Assembly (NCBI RefSeq): GCF_000235365.1
Contig: NC_016456.1
Span: 620,001 to 684,000, forward strand
Direction: 5' to 3'
Source of the DNA: Eremothecium cymbalariae DBVPG#7215
Taxonomy: Eukaryota; Ascomycota; Saccharomycetes; Saccharomycetales; Saccharomycetaceae
Length of the DNA stretch: 64,000 nt
The notes beneath the pieces were generated by a model. That model had not been told where the DNA came from. It worked only from the letters and a program-made list of their open reading frames with translations, and did no database searches. A program made the position numbers and the translations under genes. This document shows, piece by piece, positions 16,090-25,455 of this stretch; the stretch's first letter is position 1; each line of letters opens with the position of its first letter.

Positions 16090-18666
16090 CTATGAGATAA
16101 CCTTCATAACGCGATCAAATAACGTGCCTAGTTGAATATTATCGATATTTTCAAACATGCTTGTGAAGCTATTCATATTAATCAACTTTTCTTCCTTTTG
16201 GCCGTTAATAATTTCCAAATTAATGTCGTCAACAGTTTCATCCAATATAATTTTATTTTCATTTTGTTTTGACAGATCTTTCAGCTGTCTTTCAAAATCG
16301 TTTTCATCAGTGACAAAGAGTTCCAATGCACCGACACCATTAATTTCACTTAGCATTTCAGAAGTCGTGGTAGTGCTGACTACTCCAAGCCTGCATTGTG
16401 TGTCTATAAAGATAAAGTCAGTATCGTGATTCCAGGCTATGGAAGAGATATACTCATCATGTTCAAAAGATCCGAGTCTTTCGGATGAGTCAAGGCTGAA
16501 CATCAAAACACGAGATTTGTACTTTGTCGTCCATTGTCCACTTTTGTCCTTCTGTTGTTCGTTTATCACAAATGCAATTTTGTTATTGTCCTCATCACAA
16601 GACAACAATCTTGACATATGACCTGGTTTGTACATTCCTTGAACAAAAGGATAGATGTCAAAGCAGTTAACAAGACTCCCAGACAGTAAACTCCAGAAGT
16701 TCAATGATGTCTTTGTTGCTATTATTAACATTGTGTCATCGACCAACTTCATGCATTGAATAGCCGAGTCCAAGGAAATAGTGCTCGAACTCTTACTTTC
16801 GGATTCAAATATTTTAAACGTAGTAAATACAACAATTGAAATCCTGTCGTCGAAAGCATGGAAGATTAAGGATCCGTCACGCGACCAAGCTAACGAAACG
16901 TTGTTGCTAAAATGGTTGAATTTTGGAGGAGAAATTTTGATCAAACACCAATTATTTTCCTTGGTGTCAAAAGACCAGCACTTGAGATCACCATTGTTGG
17001 AAGCTGTTAGACAGCTTTGAGACCCGTTGGTGGATTGTGGCGCTACCAAAATAGCTGCAATTGGTACAGCTGTACCATGAGGATTCAGCACTTTGGTTTT
17101 TAATTGCCACCCATTTTTGTCGTCCAAGTTCCAAAACTTCAAAATATGTGTTAAATCTTTAGAAGAGAGGAGCCCCTCTGGTGGTTTTTCTACTTCATAA
17201 GTAATCATCCATTTACCATCCTTAGTAAAATGTAACTGGTATACTTCTGGATCTTGCAAATTTAATTCTCCTCTAACTTTTCCCATGGCGTTATTGATAC
17301 CTGAAGCAATATACTGGTACGAAATCTGCTCATTCTTATAAAAATCATAGATTTGGACAGCAGATTTATGCGGGAAATAGAGTTGCTTAGTTTGGGGATG
17401 AATTTGCAAGACCGTGGTAAAATCTTGTCTTTTCCCCTTTATTAACTTCCTAGCATGTTTCTTCTTAGAAAGGTGCATCTTGGGTGCTGAAGTAGATGTC
17501 TTAGTATTTACTGCAGATAAAGGTTGCATAGCATCCTTCACAGCTGATTGAAACACTGCCAACGGACCATTAATAGCCAATCTAGTAGTTAGGTCAGTAA
17601 AGTTTAGCAGCAAAAGTTGGTAATCGGTATTCGAAGTATTTTCCGTCATCTGTAGTGCTAATGAGAAATACTTGTCGCCCACCGTATTACAATCGACAAC
17701 GACACCATTCAGTCTAGGTAGAAATTGTTGCAGATTAGTTGACAATTGCCAAAAGCTCACCACTTTTTCCCAGCCACCAGAAAGTAAATATGTACTATCA
17801 ATATTAAATGCCATAGAAAGAACAGCATCTATGTGCCATTTCAATAATCTAAAGGAATAATCGTCTGTGCTGATCAGCGTGATGACACCAGAAGCAAACC
17901 CCAAAGCAAGCTGCTTACCGACACTATCCAGAGCCATACTGGTAACATAGTTTGCGTTAGCTGAAGCAGATGCATGTGTTACAGGTAATGGAAAATATTT
18001 TTTGTATTCTTCGTCCACCAAAGACTCCACGATGAGATACCGTCTTGAATCTTCTCCTTTTACAAGTAATGCAAAAAATTGGTCATTTCTTGACCACGTA
18101 GAAAGTAGCACATTCTCATAGGTCTTCAGATGTATCAATGCTCCATCTTTACATGCGTGCAACTTGTATGTATAAGTAGATGATGAGTCTTCTACAATGG
18201 TGAACAGTTTACTCATGGTTCCACGCTCATCCTCAAACACCTTAAAAATCGTCTCTCCATCTGGTATAGCTAGCACAGAATGCGTCGGATCTTCTAACAA
18301 TTTCCCTCTATATTTCAGCAAAACAAGATCTCCCCTGTCAGAAACCAACCTTATCTCATCGCTTGCCTTGGATTCTTCTCCTTTCGTAGTAGATCCATCA
18401 TTCAAGGAGATATGGATAACTATCGCTGCATCATCCTTTCCAAAGATCTTGTTTAAAACGTGATTGTTAGAAAACTTCAACGTCTTAACGCACTGCCTTG
18501 TTTCGATAGAATATATTTTCAACTGGTTATTAAAAGATACAACATAGTTCTCCTGATCCCGCATCAAAGTATTCACCGTCTTAATTGTACTAGACCTGTT
18601 TCCAATTCTCGGAAGCAGCGGTTTTCCACCGGATACAACCGACAATTTATAATTTTCATGCATCAT
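16090..18666 (-). CDS. NAN1: U3 snoRNP/SSU processome WD40 protein Nan1 (Utp17)
   Basis: 858 residues from ATG 18666 (S. cerevisiae 896). The open frame extends 16 codons further upstream without an ATG; the sequence MMHENYKLSVVSGGKP aligns with the Nan1 N-terminus, so the first of these two ATGs was chosen. Multiple WD40 repeats are visible (SGGWEKVVSFWQL, LTHILKFWNL, LACDEDNNKIAFV-like blocks), and the C-terminus ends in the conserved NMNSFTSMFENI and DRVMKV segment. Subunit of the t-UTP/UtpA complex, which couples rDNA transcription to early pre-18S processing in the nucleolus. It shares a divergent promoter with RPB10 that carries PAC and RRPE elements. Corresponds to YPL126W. Confidence 0.95.
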   Translation of the reverse strand: MMHENYKLSVVSGGKPLLPRIGNRSSTIKTVNTLMRDQENYVVSFNNQLKIYSIETRQCVKTLKFSNNHVLNKIFGKDDAAIVIHISLNDGSTTKGEESKASDEIRLVSDRGDLVLLKYRGKLLEDPTHSVLAIPDGETIFKVFEDERGTMSKLFTIVEDSSSTYTYKLHACKDGALIHLKTYENVLLSTWSRNDQFFALLVKGEDSRRYLIVESLVDEEYKKYFPLPVTHASASANANYVTSMALDSVGKQLALGFASGVITLISTDDYSFRLLKWHIDAVLSMAFNIDSTYLLSGGWEKVVSFWQLSTNLQQFLPRLNGVVVDCNTVGDKYFSLALQMTENTSNTDYQLLLLNFTDLTTRLAINGPLAVFQSAVKDAMQPLSAVNTKTSTSAPKMHLSKKKHARKLIKGKRQDFTTVLQIHPQTKQLYFPHKSAVQIYDFYKNEQISYQYIASGINNAMGKVRGELNLQDPEVYQLHFTKDGKWMITYEVEKPPEGLLSSKDLTHILKFWNLDDKNGWQLKTKVLNPHGTAVPIAAILVAPQSTNGSQSCLTASNNGDLKCWSFDTKENNWCLIKISPPKFNHFSNNVSLAWSRDGSLIFHAFDDRISIVVFTTFKIFESESKSSSTISLDSAIQCMKLVDDTMLIIATKTSLNFWSLLSGSLVNCFDIYPFVQGMYKPGHMSRLLSCDEDNNKIAFVINEQQKDKSGQWTTKYKSRVLMFSLDSSERLGSFEHDEYISSIAWNHDTDFIFIDTQCRLGVVSTTTTSEMLSEINGVGALELFVTDENDFERQLKDLSKQNENKIILDETVDDINLEIINGQKEEKLINMNSFTSMFENIDNIQLGTLFDRVMKVIS

Positions 18667-18978
18667 GGTGTTCAACCACTTCTGAAAAGCTAGAACTGAT
18701 AATTTTAGAATCAAGAAGCTGCTATTTGAGATGTTTACTCCCAGTATATCCCATCGTTCAACATCTCATCGCCTCTAAAATTTTTCAAATGCTGTTTCTC
18801 CAAAAAAGAAAGGAAGAACGTATAACATGATTGTGAATCATATTATACGAAACCAAAATTTTGAAAAATCAATTCGCTGAGATAGGTCTTGTATAGAAGA
18901 TGTTCATTAACGGTTAGGCTACTAGATTATTAATATTTGTTAATATTGTTAATAAAGCTCTAAGAACAATCCGAAGAT
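18667..18978. other. Divergent NAN1/RPB10 intergenic region
   Basis: 312 bp with ribosome-biogenesis promoter motifs near the NAN1 side (listed separately). A second RRPE-like TTTTGAAAAATC lies near 18860. Confidence 0.6.
18765..18787 (-). promoter_or_regulatory. PAC plus RRPE pair (ribosome biogenesis regulon)
   Basis: On the minus strand, GCGATGAG (PAC, 18765-18772) and TGAAAAATTTT (RRPE, 18777-18787) lie 4 bp apart, about 100 bp upstream of the NAN1 ATG and 190 bp upstream of RPB10. Family knowledge: PAC is bound by Dot6/Tod6 and RRPE by Stb3, and the pair is typical of rRNA-processing and polymerase I/III genes. Confidence 0.8.
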
Positions 18979-19191
18979 ATGATTGTGCCAGTTAGATGTT
19001 TCTCTTGTGGTAAGGTTGTTGGGGACAAGTGGGAGGCATATTTGAACATGCTACAAGAGGAAGAACTTGATGAAGGTACTGCCTTGTCAAGATTAGGCTT
19101 GAAGAGATATTGCTGCAGGAGAATGATCTTGACACATGTGGACTTGATTGAGAAGTTTTTGAGATACAATCCACTAGAGAAGAGGGACTGA
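18979..19191 (+). CDS. RPB10: RNA polymerase I, II and III shared subunit Rpb10 (ABC10-beta)
   Basis: 70 residues, the same length as S. cerevisiae. The zinc site is complete: Cys7 and Cys10 (CFSC) with Cys45 and Cys46 (YCCRRM). The invariant [13 protein letters not shown] start and [10 protein letters not shown] end are present. This small subunit anchors the Rpb3/Rpb11 or AC40/AC19 platform in all three nuclear polymerases. Corresponds to YOR210W. Confidence 0.99.
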   Translation: MIVPVRCFSCGKVVGDKWEAYLNMLQEEELDEGTALSRLGLKRYCCRRMILTHVDLIEKFLRYNPLEKRD

Positions 19192-19493
19192 CCTTTTTGA
19201 CTCAGAGGGGTTTATTGTGTCGTGCATGTATGTGTGTATTATGTATTAGAGCTGAATTGTATCTTCGCGATGAGGAAGGACAGTGATGAAGAGTGTGTAT
19301 ATTATGAGAAAATAGAGTAATAATATATTTTTGATAAGTTTAAACAAGGATTTTATTGAATTATTAAATAAAGAATTGTAATGCAGAAGACGTTGGGGTT
19401 GAAAAATAAAGTGTTATATACATATTGTTGGGAATTGACTTTGTATCTGTATAGAAGTACGTCTTCGTGAGGAGATGGAGTGTGGAAGATGAC
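19192..19493. other. Convergent RPB10/MGM1 3' region
   Basis: 302 bp of AT-rich sequence with several TATATA/AATAAA-like elements, as expected for two facing terminators. Nothing else seen. Confidence 0.5.
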
Positions 19494-22148
19494 TTAGGTT
19501 TTCTTTGAGAGACCCTTGTAGCTCTTTCTAAAGACTAGGATGGAATCAATTTTTTCTAAAGCTAATTCCAGGAGTTCTTTACGTTTTTGCAAGTCAATGT
19601 GCCTTGCTATACGTGAGTCTTCCTTTGCGAACATTTCGACTTGTTCATCGGTTAAATCGGTTAGCTTCTTGTCCAGTTCTATTGGGAAATTGTAAAAGAA
19701 ATCACTTAGTAACTCCACATTGAGAAACAAAACTGCTGTGGAGGACAGTTTATCACTGACAGCGTTCAGGAAAACTTCAGGACACTTGTCTTTGTTTGCA
19801 GTTGAATTGCATTTATTTTTCAACATGTTTAACCTGAACAAGAGCATGGAAGATCTATCCTGTAAGAAGGTGGCCTCAGTACCCCTTTCTAATAACATAG
19901 TAGAGAAGCCGAGAGATTCTTTACGCGAAGGGTCAGTCTTCAAATACTGAATGACCTGTTGAAGCTTCCGAGTACCAACAACGTTTTTAATCATCTGGAA
20001 TCTTTCATTGCACTGGCGTAGCTCTTCCTTTATAAGAGCAATAGAATGTTCCTTTGCTATTGACCAATCGCGGTCTTCCAGGTCGATTTCATACTTAAAA
20101 GGCTTGATACAGTTTTCCACCTGGTCTGCTGTGGAGTAATATTTTGCATTTAGTACGTTAACAGCGGTGTTATTAACCAATTCCTTTATCAAGTCATGAT
20201 TCTTCAGCTGTGTAGCGTCTAGGATATTTTCCAATTCTTTAAGAATAGCGTTAGTGACTAATGTAGTGGACAATCTGCCCACACCTATTTTTGTCAAGCT
20301 GGAGGACGCAAGCTCCAGTTTCCTATGCCAATAGAGAGCAGATGTTTCGTCATTCACATTTTTTGACAGCTCTTGGATATTATCGTCCTTCCAGTAGCGT
20401 GAAGCCAACAAATCCAATACCCGTTGGTCCAGATCAGCTTTTAATATCGACTTGAGGTCGGCACGATGAAATTTTTCTTGAAAGTCCTTAACAGCTAACT
20501 TCAAAACGTCAATATTATTCAGCAAGTATGATCTCGGGGTTAATTGACGGTCATTAAACTCGACCTTGAAAAGATAAGAGGTATCGTCCAGTTCTTGTTG
20601 GATCATGTGAGAAGTTGGTTCTAAAGCATTACTCATAGATACTTCCAAAATCTTTATCAACTTTTCTCTCAACTTCTTAGTGGTCACTTGGCAAGAAGAA
20701 AAATCGTTTTTGTGATCCTTGAAATACTCTCTTTCAAACTGTATTGTTTCTATACGTTCTGCTTCAAGTGACTTAGCCTTTTCGGAGCCCTTCACACTTC
20801 TAAACAAACCACCGGATCCGCCAGACTGATCAAAGAGTCTATGAGCTTTGGCCCCTGGTCCCTTGGTGATGACACCGACATAACCCATCTTGAGGGGGTA
20901 TTTCTTGTTAGTAAGGATTTCCCGCGCCTGAGGAGGTTCGACAAGGTCCAGTTTAGTAATGACACCAATAGTTCTCAATCCTTGCGGGTCCGCTATCTTG
21001 CTAGCCCGGAGAGCGGCACTGTTCGCAAGGTCAACATCTGCCGCCGAGATAGCGAGAATGATATTTGGCTCCGCTAAATACCGATCACAAACACCACGAA
21101 TCTTAGATTTTAACTCTGTGGGCTGATCTGCAGCTTCCACCTGGATGTAACCGGGCAAATCGACCAAAGATAGATCGGGGACGCGCGAGGACTTTATTGT
21201 CAGCTGTATTGGTTCATCCGATACAGCCTCATGCGATGGCACCGCCATGTTCAGTTCCATTAGAAGCCGTTTAACCTCTTTAAAGTCTCTGATATTATAC
21301 AGGCGCTGGGTGGGGAAGTCGGCCGTAATGTCTTCGTTGCCAGGAGTGTTCACCAAAGTCAACTCTATCGGCCTTCTTGTAACCATATTGGACCCCTTTG
21401 GCAAAAAGTCCCTTCCGACAATAGATTCCAATACTGACGACTTACCGCTAGACTGCGAGCCAATCACCACAATGGAGGGCAGCGTAACACCCGGCGAGCT
21501 AGAGTCAATCTTGTTCAAGATGGACCTGATCTCAATCATCTGTTTCGTCAAGTTGAGAATCTCGTCCCCCGTGTTGTCCTCCTCACCCAAGTCCTCATCC
21601 TCATCCTCGTCTTCACCCCTAGCATCACGCTCTTTACTCTCGTCCTCAGCCAGAGAAGCCAACAACGTCGCAGCAGCTACCGTATCACTCGCAGTGCCGT
21701 TCCCATCCCCATCACCACCGCCGTTGCCGCCGCCATCACCGCCACTAAACCACTCCCCAACCCGGCTCCGAACCCCCTCACCGAGATCCTGCAACTCCCC
21801 CAGTTTCCTCAACGTGAAGCTACTCGCCTCATCGACCTTATACGCAATGTAACTACCAACAGCCGCCGCCCCACCTCCAATATACGCCGGCAACTTCACC
21901 GCCCGCCCTAGCAGCTTCGGAATATACGAAATCGACCGTCTAGGCACCACCGTAGCCACCCCAGAGATCCCTCTCCATGGCACCCCCTTCTGCACCGCTC
22001 CCAGCCCGGCGGCGGGCCGAACGCCCGCCGCCAAGCTGCCCCCCCTCCCACACATCCCACGCTGCTGCCACAGCAATCTCCTGCACGCCTGCCCAGCAGT
22101 AACACACCTGCACGCCCTCCGGACAACACTGCCAAACAACCACTGCAT
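19494..22148 (-). CDS. MGM1: Mitochondrial inner-membrane dynamin-like GTPase Mgm1 (OPA1 ortholog)
   Basis: 884 residues from ATG 22148 (S. cerevisiae 902). An Arg/Ala-rich mitochondrial presequence comes first, then a membrane segment (near LPAYIGGGAAAVGSYIAY, about residues 88-105), and an acidic Gly/Asp-rich linker. The dynamin GTPase domain follows: P-loop GSQSSGKS at about residues 230-237, G3 DLPGY, G4 TKLD. Middle and GED-like helices continue to the end. Mgm1 drives inner-membrane fusion and cristae shape; long and short forms arise by rhomboid (Pcp1) cleavage. The first 150 codons are markedly GC-rich compared with the rest, including a 10-base inverted repeat near 22010-22032. Corresponds to YOR211C. 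Confidence 0.97.
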   Translation of the reverse strand: MQWLFGSVVRRACRCVTAGQACRRLLWQQRGMCGRGGSLAAGVRPAAGLGAVQKGVPWRGISGVATVVPRRSISYIPKLLGRAVKLPAYIGGGAAAVGSYIAYKVDEASSFTLRKLGELQDLGEGVRSRVGEWFSGGDGGGNGGGDGDGNGTASDTVAAATLLASLAEDESKERDARGEDEDEDEDLGEEDNTGDEILNLTKQMIEIRSILNKIDSSSPGVTLPSIVVIGSQSSGKSSVLESIVGRDFLPKGSNMVTRRPIELTLVNTPGNEDITADFPTQRLYNIRDFKEVKRLLMELNMAVPSHEAVSDEPIQLTIKSSRVPDLSLVDLPGYIQVEAADQPTELKSKIRGVCDRYLAEPNIILAISAADVDLANSAALRASKIADPQGLRTIGVITKLDLVEPPQAREILTNKKYPLKMGYVGVITKGPGAKAHRLFDQSGGSGGLFRSVKGSEKAKSLEAERIETIQFEREYFKDHKNDFSSCQVTTKKLREKLIKILEVSMSNALEPTSHMIQQELDDTSYLFKVEFNDRQLTPRSYLLNNIDVLKLAVKDFQEKFHRADLKSILKADLDQRVLDLLASRYWKDDNIQELSKNVNDETSALYWHRKLELASSSLTKIGVGRLSTTLVTNAILKELENILDATQLKNHDLIKELVNNTAVNVLNAKYYSTADQVENCIKPFKYEIDLEDRDWSIAKEHSIALIKEELRQCNERFQMIKNVVGTRKLQQVIQYLKTDPSRKESLGFSTMLLERGTEATFLQDRSSMLLFRLNMLKNKCNSTANKDKCPEVFLNAVSDKLSSTAVLFLNVELLSDFFYNFPIELDKKLTDLTDEQVEMFAKEDSRIARHIDLQKRKELLELALEKIDSILVFRKSYKGLSKKT

Positions 22149-22256
22149 CACCTTGTTGTGTTCTTTTTCCTTACTACCTTGCTGCCATGCGTTATAACCA
22201 TCCCCAGGAGACCAACGGGCATTTGTCCATTAAGTTTGCAAAACGCCCGCCCCTGC

Positions 22257-22293
22257 GGTCACGTGCCCAGCACGTGACCGCCGCCCGGGTAAC
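22257..22293. promoter_or_regulatory. Mirror pair of CACGTG sites followed by a Reb1 site
   Basis: GGTCACGTGC (22257-22266) and its exact reverse complement (22270-22279) are separated by 3 bp, giving two Cbf1-type E-boxes in mirror orientation. A CGGGTAAC Reb1 consensus follows at 22286-22293. They lie 109-145 bp upstream of the MGM1 ATG. Confidence 0.75.
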
Positions 22294-22877
22294 AACAACA
22301 AAAGCAAAACAACGTGCACCATCACACCACACCCCCACACCAGCCGCCGGCTGCAGCCGCTCCCGCCCCGTCCCGGCAGCCCCCACCCCGCCATCCCGTG
22401 CTGCCGATTTCGCACCGCCAGACGCGAAATTGTCAGAACTATCCCCCAAAAAGACAAAAAAAATTCGGTGCCAATCTCAGCGCCAAAGTTTTTGGAGCGA
22501 TACGCGCCCATCAGAAAAAACAAGAAAAACAACAAATATAACCCAGAGAGCAGAAAGGAAAAAGTTGCTCCTTTACAAACCACTTTGTTTATCGTTCAGT
22601 TAGAATATATTTTAGATATTAGATCTGTTTGATAGTTAACGGAAGTACAAGGGAGATTTATCTAGTGTATATATATAATATCTATTCTAGAGGAGAAGAG
22701 ACGGAAAGATTTTTTATTTTATTAAAGAGAATAAAAAGGTGAAAAAAGGATATAAATCGGTTGTGTTTATTATTTTTTATTTTTATTATTTTATTTTATT
22801 ATTTTAATAATATTTTTTGTTGTTTTCGAAGGGGGAAATATAGAGCAGAGGAAAAGGGAGCGAAGTTATTAGTATCT

Positions 22878-22929
22878 TTGTTGTTGCTGTTGTTGTCATC
22901 ATCGTCATCGTCATCATCATCATCATCAT
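22878..22929. repeat. TTG/TCA trinucleotide microsatellite
   Basis: Runs of TTG/CTG triplets pass into repeated TCA/TCG triplets in the HHO1 upstream region. Confidence 0.8.
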
Positions 22930-23103
22930 TGTGCTGTTGTTATTATTATTGTCATTTTCTCATTTTTCTGCGAGCTGTGATTATTTCTCGTTGTTATAGT
23001 GGTAGTACAGCAGGTATCCTTTGATTATCGTTATTATAGGTATTTTCATTGCTGTTCGGTTAATTTTTTGTTTTGTTGATTTTGAGTTGTTATACAAGGG
23101 AGT

Positions 23104-23946
23104 ATGGCAACGAAGAGTAGTATGTCATCGAATGCTGGGGGAATTTCTAAGAAGGTGGCTAAGAGTTCGGGCTCACCACTTCCTAAGTACAAAGGTATGT
23201 GTTTATTTTGATGTGAGGGGTGTGGTTTTGTTTTTGTTAAAGAGAAAAAGAGGGAGATTTTTTTTTTCCTCTCCATGTTATCGAAATCATATCATATCTT
23301 TTCACTTCATCAAAAGGAGATTAGTTTGGAAGCCATAGTTTGACTCGAGAGAGCTTGGGAGAAGGCCAAGTGTTAAAAATTCGGGAGTCATAAGTGTTGT
23401 GGTGGAGGCGCATATTAAAAAAAAGCGAACTTAGAATACTAACAACCGATGGATTAAACAGATTTAATTGTGGAAGCGGTACTTGGGTTAGGCGAACGTG
23501 GAGGATCTTCTCGGCAGGCACTTAAGAAGTACATTAAAGATAAGTATGCTGTGGGGTCGAATTTCGACGGGCAATTCAATCTTGCCGTGAAGCGTGGATT
23601 GGAAGCGGGTGAGTTGTCGCAGCCTAAGGGACCTGCAGGTTCAATTAAGTTGTTGAAGAAAGCCGTTGCTTCTAATTCTGTTTCGAAGCCTGCTGAGAAG
23701 AAGGTGACTAAGAAGAAGGTTGCTTCGGTGAAGAAGGTTAGCGGTAAGAAGGTTGCCACGAAGAAAGCAGTTACCAAGAAGCCTGCTGCTTCATCCTCTG
23801 CAGCGGCTAAGAAGAGCACAGCGAAGAAGTCTGCTGCATCTGCAGCTGCTCTGAAGAAGACCACCGCAAAGAAGCCTGTTGCTGGCAAGAGGTCTGCTGC
23901 AACTTCAAAGAAGCCTGCTAGCAAGAGGGCTGCCAAAAGTGCTTAA
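23104..23946 (+). CDS. HHO1: Linker histone H1 (spliced)
   Basis: Two exons, 23104-23194 and 23462-23946, give 191 residues. Exon 1 encodes the Ser/Lys-rich N-terminus (30 codons plus one base). Exon 2 begins inside the globular H15 winged helix (DLIVEAVLGLGERGGSSRQ, ALKKYIKDKY, NLAVKRGLEAGELSQPKGPAGS) and continues into a long Lys/Ala/Ser-rich tail with KKPAAS-type repeats. S. cerevisiae Hho1 is 258 residues with two globular domains and no intron; this one has a single domain, as in other eukaryotes. Splicing is needed because the exon-2 frame has no suitable ATG. It lies upstream of TBF1 on the same strand, as YPL127C/YPL128C do. Confidence 0.95.
23195..23461 (+). other. HHO1 spliceosomal intron
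   Basis: 267 nt: 5' site GTATGT (23195-23200), branch site TACTAAC (23437-23443), 3' site CAG ending at 23461, 18 nt beyond the branch motif. Joining restores codon GAT across the junction (K-D-L-I-V-E). Confidence 0.95.
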
Positions 23947-24199
23947 GAAACATAAAACCAAACCAAACCAACCCCCCATCTCAAAAAAAAATAAATGAAG
24001 ATTAACAAAGGTGAACAAGTAAGTATAAATGAAAGTAAGGAGAAAAAGCCAAAAAAAATAGAGAGGGAGGGAGAACAAAGTGAAGTATCAAAAAGGTGAA
24101 AGTATGATTGAAGTACAAGGATGCGGACTGGGAAGAATTAGAGGCAGAGAGGGACAGTGTTTTGAAGAGTGCTTGCTTGGCAAATAAAATAATTCAGAA

Positions 24200-24211
24200 C
24201 CCCCCCCCCCC
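24200..24211. repeat. Poly-C tract (12 C)
   Basis: A twelve-base C run downstream of HHO1, rare in an AT-rich yeast genome and a likely site of length error or polymorphism. Confidence 0.85.
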
Positions 24212-25297
24212 ATGAATTTCTTCTTTTTTTCCTTTAGAAAGACAAATATAATTATTACAGAAGGAAGGAAGGAAGGTTGATCGTATGTGCTCTTTTGTTG
24301 ATTTTAAGAAAAGGAATTTTTATTGCCCGGGGAAACTAAGATTTATTTTTTTGAATTTTCGTCTTCCTGGCAATATTCCGTTTTCTAATATATTATTATC
24401 CTTATTATATTATTATTATTATTATTTTCTCTTATACTGTTGGCGAATCCGGTGTCAATTAGTAGTGCTAGATTTGTTTCCAGCTACTACTACTACTTCT
24501 ACCACTACCACTATATTTTGTTATTATTTTCTCTTACATTATTACTGTTACTGTATTGTATTCTATTCAAAAAATGCAGACGTGGTTTATTCAGGACGCG
24601 ATTTATCTCTTCCTAACTCTGTTAAATTATTCTATTCTATTATATGATATGTCTATTAGTATTATATTATTGTTATTGTTATTAGTGATTTCTATCGGCA
24701 CTCGTCCTCGTGTGCCTTTTTAACGTTTGGAAAATGAATTGCGTTCAGCCAAACAGAACAACATAGCACACCACAGGTCGAGGGAGGGGAATAGCACAGT
24801 TGCAATGTGACAGATCTGTGAGGTGAATTGTATCTAATTTTATATTTATCTTGTGTGCCTGTGTCTCTGTCTGTTCCATTATCTTTCCATTCTTAATAAC
24901 GTCTATATTTTCTTCAAATACCGTTGCTGATGTTGCCACAACCACGCTTACACCTCTTTTGTCTATCTGCCTACCGTTGTATTTGCCGTTTCCGTCATAA
25001 GGTGGTTCCAGCCTGTCGTTTACCACCACATGCACGCCAGGACATTTTTTTATTACTGGCAGACAGATGTGTCACACACCGAGATCCAGATGGCATGTGT
25101 GTCCATATACTCTCTGTGTTTTTCTTCGGTTGGGAAGTCGACCTTCCCCTCCGTTCCACTCAAGACTTACGACTTGACTCTTTACATTCGTCATCGCCAG
25201 TGAGACGTGCTGACGCTCAGTTCGAGTCCTTATGGAGACGTTTCTTTTTCTATATCACAGGTAAAAAATTGTCAATCTCGCTTTGGACGTTAGCGTT

Positions 25298-25305
25298 GCG
25301 ATGAG
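25298..25305 (+). promoter_or_regulatory. PAC element upstream of TBF1
   Basis: GCGATGAG, an exact PAC core on the coding strand, lies about 150 bp upstream of the chosen TBF1 ATG. A PAC site would tie TBF1, a regulator of snoRNA and some ribosomal promoters, to the growth regulon. Confidence 0.5.
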
Positions 25306-25455
25306 CTGTTTAATGCAGGAGATACTCTCCGCTGGTGGTGCTTGAGCGTGTTGGTGAAAGTGTTGCAAGCTTAGTCAACTAATCTTCTGTCTAGTGAGTC
25401 GATTTTATATAGACAAGAAAGTACAGAGAAATAATTGTTGGATCGAAGATCATTG

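Larger units (their letters stand above)
22149..23103. other. Divergent MGM1/HHO1 intergenic region
   Basis: 955 bp. The MGM1 side is GC-rich with clustered factor sites (22257-22293). The HHO1 side is T-rich with a TTG/TCA microsatellite (22878-22929). An open frame at 22187-22603 is low-complexity and not believed to be a gene. Confidence 0.55.
23947..25455. other. Long intergenic region between HHO1 and TBF1
   Basis: 1.5 kb without a supportable gene. It contains a 12-base poly-C tract (24200-24211), an ATT-rich microsatellite (about 24391-24427) and a PAC element close to TBF1. A GTTCGAGTCC near 25219 resembles a tRNA B-box but has no tRNA fold. Confidence 0.55.

Noticed and set aside
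22187..22603. 138-codon plus-strand open frame in the MGM1/HHO1 gap
   Set aside because: Composition follows the GC-rich promoter sequence (Pro/Ala/Arg-rich), it spans the E-box and Reb1 sites, and no family is recognisable.
23470..23946. HHO1 as a single-exon gene starting in exon 2
   Set aside because: It would begin at a non-ATG codon inside the globular domain and lack the N-terminus; the intron signals are complete.
25215..25235. GTTCGAGTCC resembling a tRNA B-box upstream of TBF1
   Set aside because: Flanking bases do not form a T-arm, and no acceptor stem or A-box fits.
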